64,000 nt of DNA from the NCBI GenBank assembly GCA_002398365.1, contig DGYK01000063.1:335560-399559 (forward strand), given 5' to 3'. The stretch's first letter is position 1, and the number at the start of each line of letters is the position of its first letter. This document shows positions 36,781-47,138 of this stretch, piece by piece. The notes under the pieces were generated by a model. That model saw only the letters and a program-made list of their open reading frames with translations. It ran no database searches and was not told the origin of the DNA. The stretch comes from Flammeovirgaceae bacterium UBA5008 (GTDB taxonomy: Bacteria > Bacteroidota > Bacteroidia > Cytophagales > Cyclobacteriaceae). The position numbers and the translations under genes were made by a program.

Positions 36781-36814
36781 TAGGCTGCCTTTAAAAAAGG
36801 CAGCCTATTTTTTT
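36781..36814 (+). terminator. rho-independent terminator after the beta-barrel gene
   Basis: 11-base stem TAGGCTGCCTT / AAGGCAGCCTA (36781-36807) followed by seven T residues. Confidence 0.92.
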
Positions 36815-37084
36815 GGTTAGATTCTGTCACATTTTAGTATATGGCATGCACTCTATATTACTATTAGTGAAAGTTGATATTATGTATGGATATGGGATTT
36901 TTTGACTAGAGGTTATTAAGCTATTTCTACTTTATAGAAAACCTCTCTTTTCAACCGATTCCGCTACTAGTCGTTCGTTAGATTTTGCTCTTTTTTTAAA
37001 AATACTTCTTCGATTCCGCGCATTCGATCTTCTCAGCCTTTATTTTTATTTCTTGAAAACCTATAATCAAGAAATTTTCAGGAA
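36815..37084 (+). other. long leader region upstream of gltB
   Basis: 270 bases without a gene. A weak promoter may sit at 36901-36935 (TTTG, 23-base spacer, TACTTTAT). From 36907 to 36946 the outer arms AGAGGT / ACCTCT enclose an inner hairpin TTTCTA-cttta-TAGAAA. A second near -7 (TAGATTTT) lies near 36979. No ORF, tRNA or known riboswitch core is visible. Confidence 0.4.
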
Positions 37085-40000
37085 GTGAAAGACGAAAACA
37101 ACCAAGGATTATATCGACAGGAGTTTGAGAAAGACTCGTGCGGTGTTGGATTTATTGCCAACATAAAAGGAAGAAAATCGCATCAAGTAATTACCGATGC
37201 GCTCACCATGCTCGAGCGCATGGCGCATCGCGGTGCGTGTGGGTGCGAACCCAATACAGGCGATGGTGCCGGTATTCTCATTCAAGTGCCACATGAATTT
37301 TTATTAGGCGAGTGTAGTCGCCTTGGTTTTAAACTTCCGGCATTCGGTAGCTACGGAGTTGGACTTGTGTTTTTTCCTCGCGATCCAAAGGTGCGTGAAG
37401 AATGTCGCACGGTCCTCAATCGTCAAATTAAAAAAATGAAAATGGGATTGCTCGGTTACCGGGTTCTTCCTACCAGCAACAAAGATCTCGGAGAAACTGC
37501 TTTGAAGGCCGAGCCAGTGATGGAGCAAGTCTTCATCAAGCGTGGAGATGCCGGCACTAATCCCGATGATTTCGAACGTAAGCTTTTCATTCTTCGCAAA
37601 TACGTTACACATCTCATCACCGAATCGGTTAATGATGTCGACAATCAATTTTACTTTTCTTCACTTTCATACAAAACGATTGCTTATAAAGGCATGCTCA
37701 CCAGCGGGCAACTGAAGCCTTACTTTGCAGATCTTGAAAATGACGAAGTGGTTTCGGCTATTGCTGTTATTCACTCGCGCTTTTCTACGAACACATTTCC
37801 TTCGTGGCGGTTGGCACAACCTTTCCGCTTCATTGCACACAATGGTGAAATCAACACCGTGCAGGGAAACATCAATTGGCTAAAATCGAAAGAAGCGTTC
37901 TTTTCATCGCCTTACTTTTCTACGGAAGAGCTGAATATGATTTTGCCGATCTGTAATCCAAAACAATCGGACTCTTCCAATCTGGATAACACCATTGAAT
38001 TACTTGTGCATGCGGGGCGCTCATTACCCCACGTGATGATGATGCTCATTCCCGAAGCATGGGATGGCAACGAAGCGATGACGCAAGAGAAAAAAGATTT
38101 CTACGAATACCACGCGAACCTAATGGAACCGTGGGACGGCCCCGCGTCAATCACCTTCACGGATGGAAAAATTGTAGGCGCAACACTAGACCGAAATGGA
38201 TTACGTCCTTCGCGCTTCGTAGTAACCGATGATGACTTCGTGATCATGGCTTCTGAAGTGGGTGTCATCGATATTGATCCCGCTAAAGTTGTTTCAAAAG
38301 GCCGGCTGCAACCCGGAAAAATGTTTGTGGTTGACTTGGAGCAAGGTCGCATCATCAGCGATGATGAATTGAAAAAAGATATTTGCACCCGTCAGCCTTA
38401 CGGCAAATGGTTGAAAGAAAATAAAGTTCGATTGATCGACTTGCCAGAACCAGGCGGAAGTTTTCACAAGTACGATCCAGTTACATTCTTAAAGCGACAA
38501 ATCTCTTTTGGTTACACATCGGAAGATTTGCGTGTGATCGTCACCCAAATGTGCGAAACGGGAAAAGAAGCACTCGGCTCAATGGGCAATGATACTCCGC
38601 TCGCCATTCTTTCACGGCAAGCGCAACACTTGTCAAGTTATTTCAAGCAACTGTTTGCGCAAGTAACAAATCCCCCCATCGATCCAATCCGTGAACGATT
38701 GGTGATGTCGCTTGCTTCGCATGTGGGCGGATCGTTGAATTTATTGGAAGAATCTCCGGAGCATTGCATCACACTCGAGTTGCCGACTCCGATTTTATCA
38801 AATAACGAATTAGAAAAAATTCGATACATCGATCATCGCCATCTGCAAACAAAAACGATTTATACGTACTTCAAAGCGGACGGTCAACCAGGTTCATTAG
38901 AGAAAGGTCTCAACCGGGTCTGTCAATATGTAACTGACGCGGTAGAAGATGGTTTCACGATCATTATTCTTTCTGACCGAAGTTTTGATAGCGGTCACGC
39001 GCAGATTCCTTCGTTGTTAGCAGTCGCTGCGGTACATCACGATCTGATTCGAAAAGGCTTGCGCGGAAAAGTTGGCTTGCTGGTAGAAGCGGGTGATGTA
39101 TGGGAAACGCATCACTATGCTACGCTCGTGGGCTTCGGCGCATCCGGTATCAATCCGTATCTGATTTACCAAACCATCCACGACATGAAGAAGCGCAATC
39201 TCTTCAGCGATGCGCTAACCGAAGAGAAAGCGATTTATAATTATAAGAAAGCCGTTGCCGGAGAATTGCTGAAGACCATGAGCAAAATGGGCATCAGCAC
39301 GTTGCAATCGTATCACGGAGCACAAATTTTTGAAGCGCTCGGCATTCATCAGGATGTAATCGATACTTACTTTACTGGAACGGTTTCTCGTATTGGCGGA
39401 TTGACGTTGGATGAAATTGCGAAGGAAGCATTGGCGAAACACTCACTCGCATTTCCTAAAACAGCCAACTCCAACCCAAAATTAGAAGTGGGTGGTGTGT
39501 ATCAATGGAAGCAACGCGGAGAAGCGCACTTGTTCAATCCACAAACCATTCACCTGCTTCAACAATCTACCAAAAACAGCGATTACCAGCTCTTCAAAAA
39601 ATATTCGGCACTCATCAACGAGCAAAGCGAAAAAGCAATTACGCTGCGCAGTCAGTTGAAATTCAAAAAGGGAAAATCGATTCCGCTCAGCGAAGTAGAA
39701 CCGAAAGAAAATATTTTCAAACGTTTTGCTACTGGTGCGATGTCGTTTGGGTCTATCTCCCACGAAGCACACAGTACGTTGGCGATTGCCATGAATCGCA
39801 TTGGCGGAAAAAGTAATTGTGGTGAAGGTGGTGAAGATGAAATTCGATTCGTTCGAAAAGCCAATGGCGATTGGGAAAACTCTGCGATCAAGCAAGTGGC
39901 TTCAGGACGTTTTGGTGTTACCAGCCATTACCTTACCAATGCCAAAGAACTACAAATTAAAATGGCGCAAGGTGCTAAGCCCGGGGAGGGCGGACAGTTG

Positions 40001-41611
40001 CCGGGTCATAAAGTAGATGAATGGATCGGACGTGTGCGTCACTCCACACCTGGAGTAGGTTTGATTTCGCCTCCTCCCCATCACGACATTTATTCCATTG
40101 AAGATTTAGCTCAACTTATTTTCGATTTAAAGAACGCGAATCGAGAAGCACGCATCAGTGTGAAGTTAGTTTCTGAAGCGGGGGTTGGTACCATTGCATC
40201 GGGTGTAGCCAAAGCACATGCGGATGTGATTTTAATTGCGGGTCATGATGGTGGCACAGGTGCATCTCCGGTGAGTTCGATTCGTCATGCCGGTTTGCCG
40301 TGGGAGTTGGGTCTGGCCGAAGCACATCAAACATTGGTGCGTAACAAACTCCGTGGACGCGTGGTGTTGCAAACCGATGGCCAAATTCGCACCGGAAAAG
40401 ATTTAGCTATTGCTGCTTTGCTTGGCGCAGAAGAATGGGGTGTTGCTACCGCTGCTCTCGTTACCACCGGTTGCATCATGATGCGCAAGTGTCATTTAAA
40501 TACTTGCCCAGTTGGTGTTGCTACACAAAATCAAGAACTACGCGCGCTGTTTACCGGTAAGCCGGAATATGTGGTGAACCTATTTGAGTTTTTAGCCGAA
40601 GAACTTCGCGAGATCATGGCTGAGCTTGGATTCAGAACTGTGAATGAAATGGTGGGACAAGCCGATCGGTTGGAAATCAATGAAGAAGACGGGCATTGGA
40701 AAAACCAACATTTGAATCTGTCACCGTTGCTATACAAAGAGCCGATGAATTTGGATGTAGCTTTGTTCAAGCAAGAAGAACAAGATCATGAAATAGAGCA
40801 CGTGCTCGATCGCCAATTGATTGCTAAAGCACAAAAGGCGTTGGAACAAGCGGAGTTGGTTAAAGATAGCTTTGTCATTAATAACCGAGATAGGGCTGTG
40901 GGTGCGATGCTTTCGAATGAAATTTCAAAACTTTACGGAGGCTCAGGTTTACCAAAAGATACGATTCACTACAAATTCACAGGAACGGCTGGACAAAGTT
41001 TTGGTGCCTTCACCACCAGTGGTGTCACCTTTGAATTGGAAGGCGATGCGAACGACTACTTTGGCAAGGGACTTTCGGGAGGGAAATTGATTTTGTATCC
41101 TAACAAAAAATCGACTTACAATGCAGCCAAAAATATTATTGCGGGCAATGTGGCATTCTTTGGTGCTACCTCAGGTGAAAGTTATATCAACGGAATGGCC
41201 GGTGAACGTTTTGCTGTGCGGAACTCCGGTGTGCATGTAGTAGTAGAAGGTGTTGGTGATCATGGCTGTGAGTACATGACCGGTGGAACCGTTGTCATCT
41301 TAGGAGAGACCGGAAGAAACTTTGCTGCGGGTATGAGTGGAGGTGTTGCGTACGTGTGGGATGTCAACAAAACGTTCGTTAAAAATTGCAACATGGAAAT
41401 GGTGATGCTGGATACGTTGGAAGGTGAAGATGAGCAATTGCTGAAGAAAATGATCTTGTCACATCACGAGTTTACACAAAGTAAATTAGCTGCTCACATT
41501 CTCAGCTATTGGCAAACGGCTTTCAAACAATTTGTGAAAGTAATGCCGGTAGATTACAAAGCGGTATTGGAAAAAAGAAGATCAATTGCTCAAGTTGTTA
41601 GTGTTAAGTAA
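37085..41611 (+). CDS. gltB: glutamate synthase large subunit
   Basis: 1508 residues from a GTG at 37085, preceded by AGGA. A short propeptide of about 18 residues ends before the N-terminal nucleophile Cys in DSCGVGFIANI. The class II amidotransferase domain covers about 20-420, the central domain 460-750, the FMN synthase domain 800-1200 with the 3Fe-4S cysteines in GCIMMRKCHLNTCPVG, and the GXGXG beta-helix domain 1250-1480 (GVGDHGCEYMTGGTVVILG). It transfers the amide of glutamine to 2-oxoglutarate, forming two glutamates. gltD follows by 75 bases. Confidence 0.97.
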   Translation: MKDENNQGLYRQEFEKDSCGVGFIANIKGRKSHQVITDALTMLERMAHRGACGCEPNTGDGAGILIQVPHEFLLGECSRLGFKLPAFGSYGVGLVFFPRDPKVREECRTVLNRQIKKMKMGLLGYRVLPTSNKDLGETALKAEPVMEQVFIKRGDAGTNPDDFERKLFILRKYVTHLITESVNDVDNQFYFSSLSYKTIAYKGMLTSGQLKPYFADLENDEVVSAIAVIHSRFSTNTFPSWRLAQPFRFIAHNGEINTVQGNINWLKSKEAFFSSPYFSTEELNMILPICNPKQSDSSNLDNTIELLVHAGRSLPHVMMMLIPEAWDGNEAMTQEKKDFYEYHANLMEPWDGPASITFTDGKIVGATLDRNGLRPSRFVVTDDDFVIMASEVGVIDIDPAKVVSKGRLQPGKMFVVDLEQGRIISDDELKKDICTRQPYGKWLKENKVRLIDLPEPGGSFHKYDPVTFLKRQISFGYTSEDLRVIVTQMCETGKEALGSMGNDTPLAILSRQAQHLSSYFKQLFAQVTNPPIDPIRERLVMSLASHVGGSLNLLEESPEHCITLELPTPILSNNELEKIRYIDHRHLQTKTIYTYFKADGQPGSLEKGLNRVCQYVTDAVEDGFTIIILSDRSFDSGHAQIPSLLAVAAVHHDLIRKGLRGKVGLLVEAGDVWETHHYATLVGFGASGINPYLIYQTIHDMKKRNLFSDALTEEKAIYNYKKAVAGELLKTMSKMGISTLQSYHGAQIFEALGIHQDVIDTYFTGTVSRIGGLTLDEIAKEALAKHSLAFPKTANSNPKLEVGGVYQWKQRGEAHLFNPQTIHLLQQSTKNSDYQLFKKYSALINEQSEKAITLRSQLKFKKGKSIPLSEVEPKENIFKRFATGAMSFGSISHEAHSTLAIAMNRIGGKSNCGEGGEDEIRFVRKANGDWENSAIKQVASGRFGVTSHYLTNAKELQIKMAQGAKPGEGGQLPGHKVDEWIGRVRHSTPGVGLISPPPHHDIYSIEDLAQLIFDLKNANREARISVKLVSEAGVGTIASGVAKAHADVILIAGHDGGTGASPVSSIRHAGLPWELGLAEAHQTLVRNKLRGRVVLQTDGQIRTGKDLAIAALLGAEEWGVATAALVTTGCIMMRKCHLNTCPVGVATQNQELRALFTGKPEYVVNLFEFLAEELREIMAELGFRTVNEMVGQADRLEINEEDGHWKNQHLNLSPLLYKEPMNLDVALFKQEEQDHEIEHVLDRQLIAKAQKALEQAELVKDSFVINNRDRAVGAMLSNEISKLYGGSGLPKDTIHYKFTGTAGQSFGAFTTSGVTFELEGDANDYFGKGLSGGKLILYPNKKSTYNAAKNIIAGNVAFFGATSGESYINGMAGERFAVRNSGVHVVVEGVGDHGCEYMTGGTVVILGETGRNFAAGMSGGVAYVWDVNKTFVKNCNMEMVMLDTLEGEDEQLLKKMILSHHEFTQSKLAAHILSYWQTAFKQFVKVMPVDYKAVLEKRRSIAQVVSVK

Positions 41612-41686
41612 AACGTACAATCAAAGTAGGCTGGTGTGCTAGGCAAAACTGCCTTCTGCATACTGGCTACTGTCAACTTATAAAAC

Positions 41687-43153
41687 ATGGGAAAGCCAAC
41701 AGGATTTTTAGAATTTGAAAGGGAGTTGCCGAAGAAGCGCGATCCAAAAGAGCGCATCAATGATTACAACGAAGTTGATGCCGCTATCGACACGAACATC
41801 GGTGTGAAGCAGGCTTCTCGCTGTATGGATTGCGGCACTCCATTTTGTCATTCCGGTTGTCCACTGGGAAATATCATTCCCGAGTTTAATGATGCCGTAT
41901 ATCAAAGCAACTGGAAACTGGCGTATGAAATTTTAGTCTCCACCAATAATTTTCCAGAGTTCACCGGAAGAATTTGCCCCGCTCCTTGCGAAGCTTCGTG
42001 TGTGCTTGGTATTAACAAACCACCTGTTACGATCGAATACATCGAGAAGATGATCATCGAAAAGGCATTTGAAGAAGGATATGTAAAACCACGGGTACCC
42101 GCTGCAAGATCGCAAAAGAAAGTAGCAGTTATTGGCTCGGGGCCGTCAGGGCTTGCGGCAGCAGCACAGCTAAATTATGCCGGACATTTTGTAACGGTGT
42201 TTGAGCGAGCTGATGAAGCGGGTGGATTACTGCGCTATGGCATTCCGGATTTTAAATTAGACAAGCAAGTGCTTGACAGACGCATTGACCTGATGAAAGA
42301 AGAAGGCATCCGGTTTCAATTAAATGCCACTGTGGGTGAAACTGTTTCCATCGAACAACTCAAAGATGAATTTGATGCGATTGTATTGTGCATCGGTTCT
42401 ACTATTCCCCGTGACCTATCCATCCCCGGAAGGGAATTAAAGGGCGTACACTTTGCGATGGATTTCTTAACACAACAAAATCGCAGGGTGAGCGGAAAGA
42501 AAATTGAAGTAGAAGAAATTTGGGCCACACACAAAAACGTGATTGTGATTGGCGGTGGAGATACCGGATCGGATTGTGTTGGCACCAGCAATCGTCATCA
42601 TGCCAAATCAGTTACACAAATAGAAATTTTATCAAAACCACCCAAAGAGCGAACTGCCACTATGCCTTGGCCGAGTTGGCCGATGATTTTACGCACCTCT
42701 ACTTCGCACGAAGAAGGTTGCGAAAGAAAATGGTCTATCGTATCTAAAGAATTTGTAGGCGATGAGGACGGAACCCTGACCGGATTAAAAATTGCCGAAG
42801 TAGAAGTGATAAGTGCAGGGCCGGGTAAGCCACCTTCGTTTGTTGAAATACCTGGAACCGAAAAAGTACTGCCCTGCGAATTAGCATTGCTCGCCATGGG
42901 CTTCTTGCATTCTCAACACACCGGACTACTTGATCAATTAGGTGTTGACTATGATGAGCGAGGCAATGTAAAATGCCATCGCTATCAAACTTCCGTTGAA
43001 TCGATTTTTGCCGCAGGTGATAGCCGCAGAGGACAATCGTTGGTGGTGTGGGCAATTAGTGAGGGTAGAGAAGCTGCCCGCGCAGTAGATGAATATTTGA
43101 TGGGATCAACTGTACTAGAGGCAAAAGAAAAAGGAAGCCTTAGCTTAGCATAA
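41687..43153 (+). CDS. gltD: glutamate synthase small subunit
   Basis: 488 residues. Two N-terminal cysteine clusters (RCMDCGTPFCHSGCPLG and CPAPCEASCVLG) hold 4Fe-4S centres. The FAD motif GSGPSGLAAA starts near 150, the NAD(P)H motif GGGDTGSDCVGT near 285, and a final AAGDSRRGQSLVVWAI binds FAD. It passes electrons from NAD(P)H to the large subunit. It forms the gltBD operon with the upstream gene; control by nitrogen or glutamate level is likely but not visible in sequence. Confidence 0.97.
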   Translation: MGKPTGFLEFERELPKKRDPKERINDYNEVDAAIDTNIGVKQASRCMDCGTPFCHSGCPLGNIIPEFNDAVYQSNWKLAYEILVSTNNFPEFTGRICPAPCEASCVLGINKPPVTIEYIEKMIIEKAFEEGYVKPRVPAARSQKKVAVIGSGPSGLAAAAQLNYAGHFVTVFERADEAGGLLRYGIPDFKLDKQVLDRRIDLMKEEGIRFQLNATVGETVSIEQLKDEFDAIVLCIGSTIPRDLSIPGRELKGVHFAMDFLTQQNRRVSGKKIEVEEIWATHKNVIVIGGGDTGSDCVGTSNRHHAKSVTQIEILSKPPKERTATMPWPSWPMILRTSTSHEEGCERKWSIVSKEFVGDEDGTLTGLKIAEVEVISAGPGKPPSFVEIPGTEKVLPCELALLAMGFLHSQHTGLLDQLGVDYDERGNVKCHRYQTSVESIFAAGDSRRGQSLVVWAISEGREAARAVDEYLMGSTVLEAKEKGSLSLA

Positions 43154-43269
43154 AAGTATATTCTAAATCAGAAGTTTCTTCATACTCGCGTAATAAACTA
43201 TTTCGCAAGAGTTTGTATTTTTATATTTCATTGGCCATTGCTCTGGGCGTAATCTTCATTTAACTATTT

Positions 43270-45144
43270 ATGATTCAAAAACTCTCTATTTTAACAGCAC
43301 TACTGGTAAGTATCTATTCTACGACTTTTGGCCAAAAGGATTTTGCTTTTGGTAAAGTTTCGATGGAGGAACTTAAAATGAAAGTCTACGAAAAAGATTC
43401 AACTGCCGGAGCTGTAATTCTTTTTGATACAGGTTATCTGAATGGACAAGAGTTAAGCTTTACGCGCCATATTCGGGTTAAAATCTTAAATAAATCAGGA
43501 TTGGAATGGGGAAATTGGGTTTTCAATACACCTACAAAAGGCTTTTTCAAAGTGATGGTCTTCAATCTTGTAAACAATGAGATTGTGAAAGATAAACTTG
43601 ACAACTCCTCTATTTACAAAGAAGAAGTAGTTCGTGGTTTGCAAGTATACAAAGTGTTTGCCCCTAACGTGAAAGTGGGTAGTGTGATCGATATTACCTA
43701 CTCATTTAACGGAATCCCATTTGAATGGAGATTTCAAGAAAGAATTCCTGTAAAGTACAGCGAATTAGTGTTAGAAGAATCCGAGTTCATTACGTATTCA
43801 AAGTTGTTCTTTGGTTTGGAGCCGATTGAAACGGCAAGCGCAAACAAATGGAAAGCAACGAATATGCCCGCCTTTAAAGTGGAGCCGTTTACCAATAATT
43901 ATGGCAACTACATTTCCAAGTTTGTATTCCAGGTGACGTCATTTAGCATTCCACAAACAAGAGTTTATATTGCGTTGAGTACCTCCTGGAGAAACATTAT
44001 CAACAATTTATTAGACTACTCCAATTTTGGAGGCACTCTCTCAAGTTGTAATTTCTTGAACTTTTATGCGAAGCAAATTAAATCACAAGATTTGCCTATC
44101 AAGCAAAAGATTGATTCCTGCTATCAATATATTCAAAAGAACCTGAAATGGAATAAGGTAAAGACCCTATTTGCCAATGAAAACTTACGAAACGCTTTTT
44201 TGACTACACACACCGGAAACAGTGCAGATATCAATCTCACGCTTATTGCCCTTTTGAACAAAGCTGGAATCAATGCAAATCCGATTGTACTGAGTACCCG
44301 TGATCATGGTTTGTTACTGCAACACTTTCCATCGGAAGATCGATTAAATTATGTAATCTGTTATGTTCAGGATAATGGTGTTGATATGTTCTTAGATGCC
44401 ACTTCCGAATTCTGCGTTCCCGGAATTTTACCGGCACGTTGCCTCAATGGACAGGGTCTGCTCGTGAAAAGAGATAATGAACAGTGGTTTACATTGAATC
44501 GAAAGGACGATGCAGATATTCGAAAACAATTTATATCTATCAAGATTAATAAAGATGCCACTGCCACCGCCAAGGTGACTCAGGATTTTATTGGTCATGG
44601 TTTTTTAGATTGGGCGGAAGAACAAAACCAAAACAACAGCAAAGAAATCCGGATGAATCAACTGCAAGAGAATTATCCTGATCTTAAAATCCTTTCATAT
44701 AATGTGAAGAAAAATGATAAAGCTTCCAGCGCTGCTGCTGAAACAATTGAGGTTGATTTAGGAAATCAGCTAATCGATGCGGGCGATGAGCTTCTCTTCA
44801 ACCCGCACATTCTCTTTGATTATACCAGCAATCCCTTCAAGTCGGAAACTCGCAACTGTCCGGTAGATATGAATTACCGCAAGGAATCGAACGTGACGAT
44901 CATTGTTCAATTACCAGAAGGAATGAAAGCAAAGGAAATACCTGAATCGGTCAATTTTCACACCCCCGACAACAGTGCAAGTTTTACGTATATGGCAAAC
45001 AGTTCCGGCAACTCCATGCAGTTTAAATTGATTTTAAAGATCACAAAGCATGTCTTCACCGAAGAAGAATACCTTGAGCTACGCCAATTCTTTACTCAAG
45101 TGATAAAGGCTACTAACACTCAAATTCAATTGATTAAATCATAG
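43270..45144 (+). CDS. DUF3857 protein with degenerate transglutaminase site
   Basis: 624 residues with a signal peptide (SIYSTTFGQ). The DUF3857 region (about 50-260) and transglutaminase-like region (about 280-400) are present, but the catalytic Cys position reads NSADINL (Ser318) and the His position reads LNYVIC (Tyr361). Only the LDATS acidic residue remains, so the protein is presumably not an active enzyme. A C-terminal DUF3858-like part follows. It starts six bases before the intact paralog at 45150 and probably forms an operon with it. Confidence 0.85.
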   Translation: MIQKLSILTALLVSIYSTTFGQKDFAFGKVSMEELKMKVYEKDSTAGAVILFDTGYLNGQELSFTRHIRVKILNKSGLEWGNWVFNTPTKGFFKVMVFNLVNNEIVKDKLDNSSIYKEEVVRGLQVYKVFAPNVKVGSVIDITYSFNGIPFEWRFQERIPVKYSELVLEESEFITYSKLFFGLEPIETASANKWKATNMPAFKVEPFTNNYGNYISKFVFQVTSFSIPQTRVYIALSTSWRNIINNLLDYSNFGGTLSSCNFLNFYAKQIKSQDLPIKQKIDSCYQYIQKNLKWNKVKTLFANENLRNAFLTTHTGNSADINLTLIALLNKAGINANPIVLSTRDHGLLLQHFPSEDRLNYVICYVQDNGVDMFLDATSEFCVPGILPARCLNGQGLLVKRDNEQWFTLNRKDDADIRKQFISIKINKDATATAKVTQDFIGHGFLDWAEEQNQNNSKEIRMNQLQENYPDLKILSYNVKKNDKASSAAAETIEVDLGNQLIDAGDELLFNPHILFDYTSNPFKSETRNCPVDMNYRKESNVTIIVQLPEGMKAKEIPESVNFHTPDNSASFTYMANSSGNSMQFKLILKITKHVFTEEEYLELRQFFTQVIKATNTQIQLIKS

Positions 45145-45149
45145 TCTAT

Positions 45150-46979
45150 ATGAAGTTAACCATCGCAGGCATTTTGCTATCTGTTTGTTGCTTTGCACAA
45201 GAACAAGCCCGCATCATTGATTATTCGATCAAGTACATTATTCATGATGATGAAAAAGCAGAAATTGAAGAGTATAGTAAAATAACCATCTTTAACGAAA
45301 AGGCCGATGTTTTTGGGATGTATCAAGATTATATGGATCAGTTCAGAAAAATTACCAACGTGACATTAGATCTTTTCGATAAAGATGGTAAGCGCGTTAA
45401 GCGATTGAAGCGAGTTGATGGAATGGAGTTTGGTTTTAATCCCTCCTATGAAATTAATGATAGCAAAGTTTTGGTGATTCGACCTGAGTACAAACAATAT
45501 CCCTACACCGTAGAGATCACCTCTAAAATAAAACTGGATGGGTTTATTTCTTTTCCTGCGTGGCTACCCCGGCCTTACTTCAACATCGGTTTAGATCATG
45601 CAAAACTGACCGTTGTGTGCCCTGCTGATTTTCCAATTAAATTCAGAGAGCAAGACATCAAACCAACCATCCGCACCGAAGGGAATCAAATCATTACCGA
45701 ATATGAAGTTTCAAATCTCCCTCACATAGAAAAGAAAATTCGTTTTCAGGAATTTTATGACGACCAACCGAAGGTATTGATAAGCCCCAAACGATTTAAA
45801 CTGAACGAAACACAAGGAAGCACAAATACGTGGGCTGAGTTTGGAAATTGGTTTCTTTTTTTGAATTGGACAAAATTCAATCTTACGGAACAAACCAAAG
45901 CCTACATTGATAGTGTAAAGAAAAACGATCCGGAAAGGCTTGTAGAAAAAATCTATGATTACATGCAGAACAAAACTCGGTATGTTTCCATTCAACTTGG
46001 TATCGGTGGATTCAAATCATTACCTACGGAAGAAGTAGAAAAAACCGGGTATGGTGATTGTAAGGCGCTCACTACGTATATGAAAAATATGTTGAGATAT
46101 GCTGATGTAAAATCTAATTACGTGCTAGTAAGAGCCGGCAACGATGAGCCGGATGTAATCGCTGATTTCCCTTCCAATCAGTTCAACCATGTCTTTCTAG
46201 GTATTCCGAGAGTGAAAGACACGTTGTATCTCGAATGTACGAGTCAAATTTCTCCATCAAATTACCTGGGCACATTTACAGATGATCGAAATGTACTATG
46301 GGTAGATTGGGATAAAAGTTCGATTATTCGTTCACGTATTTATAGTCATAAAAACAATGTTCAAACCAATTCATCCAGCATTCAACTGGATGAATCGGGT
46401 AATGCAACCATGCAACTGGAAATGCAAAATGAGGGCGTTCTTTTTGACGAGATCATGCTCTTTAAGCTGGCGCCATCCGATTACGTGAAAAAACACAATC
46501 AGGATAAATTCAATTACAGCGATTTTACCATCAAAAATTTCGAGTATAGTCAGCCGAATAAAGACATACCGAAAATGAATTTGAAGTACGCCATTCAGAT
46601 AAACGGTTTGGCCAAACAAGCTGGAACAAAGCGCGTGTTTCCGATTGTTCCCACAATTCCATTTTCAAAGTATATTTCGAAGGATGACTTCTTGAAATTT
46701 TATTCGATCAAACGCGGAGTAACCGTGACGGATGAAATACGAGTGGATTTGCCCAACGATCAGTGGATTTACAATCTTCCGGAATCCTCAAAAGTCACCT
46801 CCGAATTTGGCACCTATGAGCTCAGTTCAACTTTCGATGGCAAGCAGTTAAAAATTACGCGGAAAATGGTCTTCTTAAAAGGTGAATATACCAAACAACG
46901 CTATGAAGCTTTCAAGGAATTCTATCAAAAGATTGAGAAGCTTGAAAACCGAAAACTTGTTTTCAATTCAAAGACTTAG
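45150..46979 (+). CDS. DUF3857 / transglutaminase-like protein, intact triad
   Basis: 609 residues with a short signal peptide (LLSVCCFAQ). DUF3857 spans about 40-230; the transglutaminase core carries Cys304 in GYGDCKALTTYM, His347 in FNHVFLG and an acidic residue in LYLECTS. The C-terminal third is DUF3858-like. It could cleave or crosslink peptides at the envelope; the substrate is unknown. Co-transcribed with the inactive paralog upstream, from which it is separated by five bases. A third paralog lies at 1-1820. Confidence 0.87.
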   Translation: MKLTIAGILLSVCCFAQEQARIIDYSIKYIIHDDEKAEIEEYSKITIFNEKADVFGMYQDYMDQFRKITNVTLDLFDKDGKRVKRLKRVDGMEFGFNPSYEINDSKVLVIRPEYKQYPYTVEITSKIKLDGFISFPAWLPRPYFNIGLDHAKLTVVCPADFPIKFREQDIKPTIRTEGNQIITEYEVSNLPHIEKKIRFQEFYDDQPKVLISPKRFKLNETQGSTNTWAEFGNWFLFLNWTKFNLTEQTKAYIDSVKKNDPERLVEKIYDYMQNKTRYVSIQLGIGGFKSLPTEEVEKTGYGDCKALTTYMKNMLRYADVKSNYVLVRAGNDEPDVIADFPSNQFNHVFLGIPRVKDTLYLECTSQISPSNYLGTFTDDRNVLWVDWDKSSIIRSRIYSHKNNVQTNSSSIQLDESGNATMQLEMQNEGVLFDEIMLFKLAPSDYVKKHNQDKFNYSDFTIKNFEYSQPNKDIPKMNLKYAIQINGLAKQAGTKRVFPIVPTIPFSKYISKDDFLKFYSIKRGVTVTDEIRVDLPNDQWIYNLPESSKVTSEFGTYELSSTFDGKQLKITRKMVFLKGEYTKQRYEAFKEFYQKIEKLENRKLVFNSKT

Positions 46980-47138
46980 ATCAGTTACCTTCAATCCGAG
47001 AATATTAATCGCAACGGAAGTGCTAGCGTATCAAGCAAAATTCTAAACCAAACAAATGAAATAATCGGCATCGCTGGCTAATCGTATTTGATTAACTTTA
47101 CCCCTGCAGTCTGGTGCTGCTCATTTAAATTAGCCATT

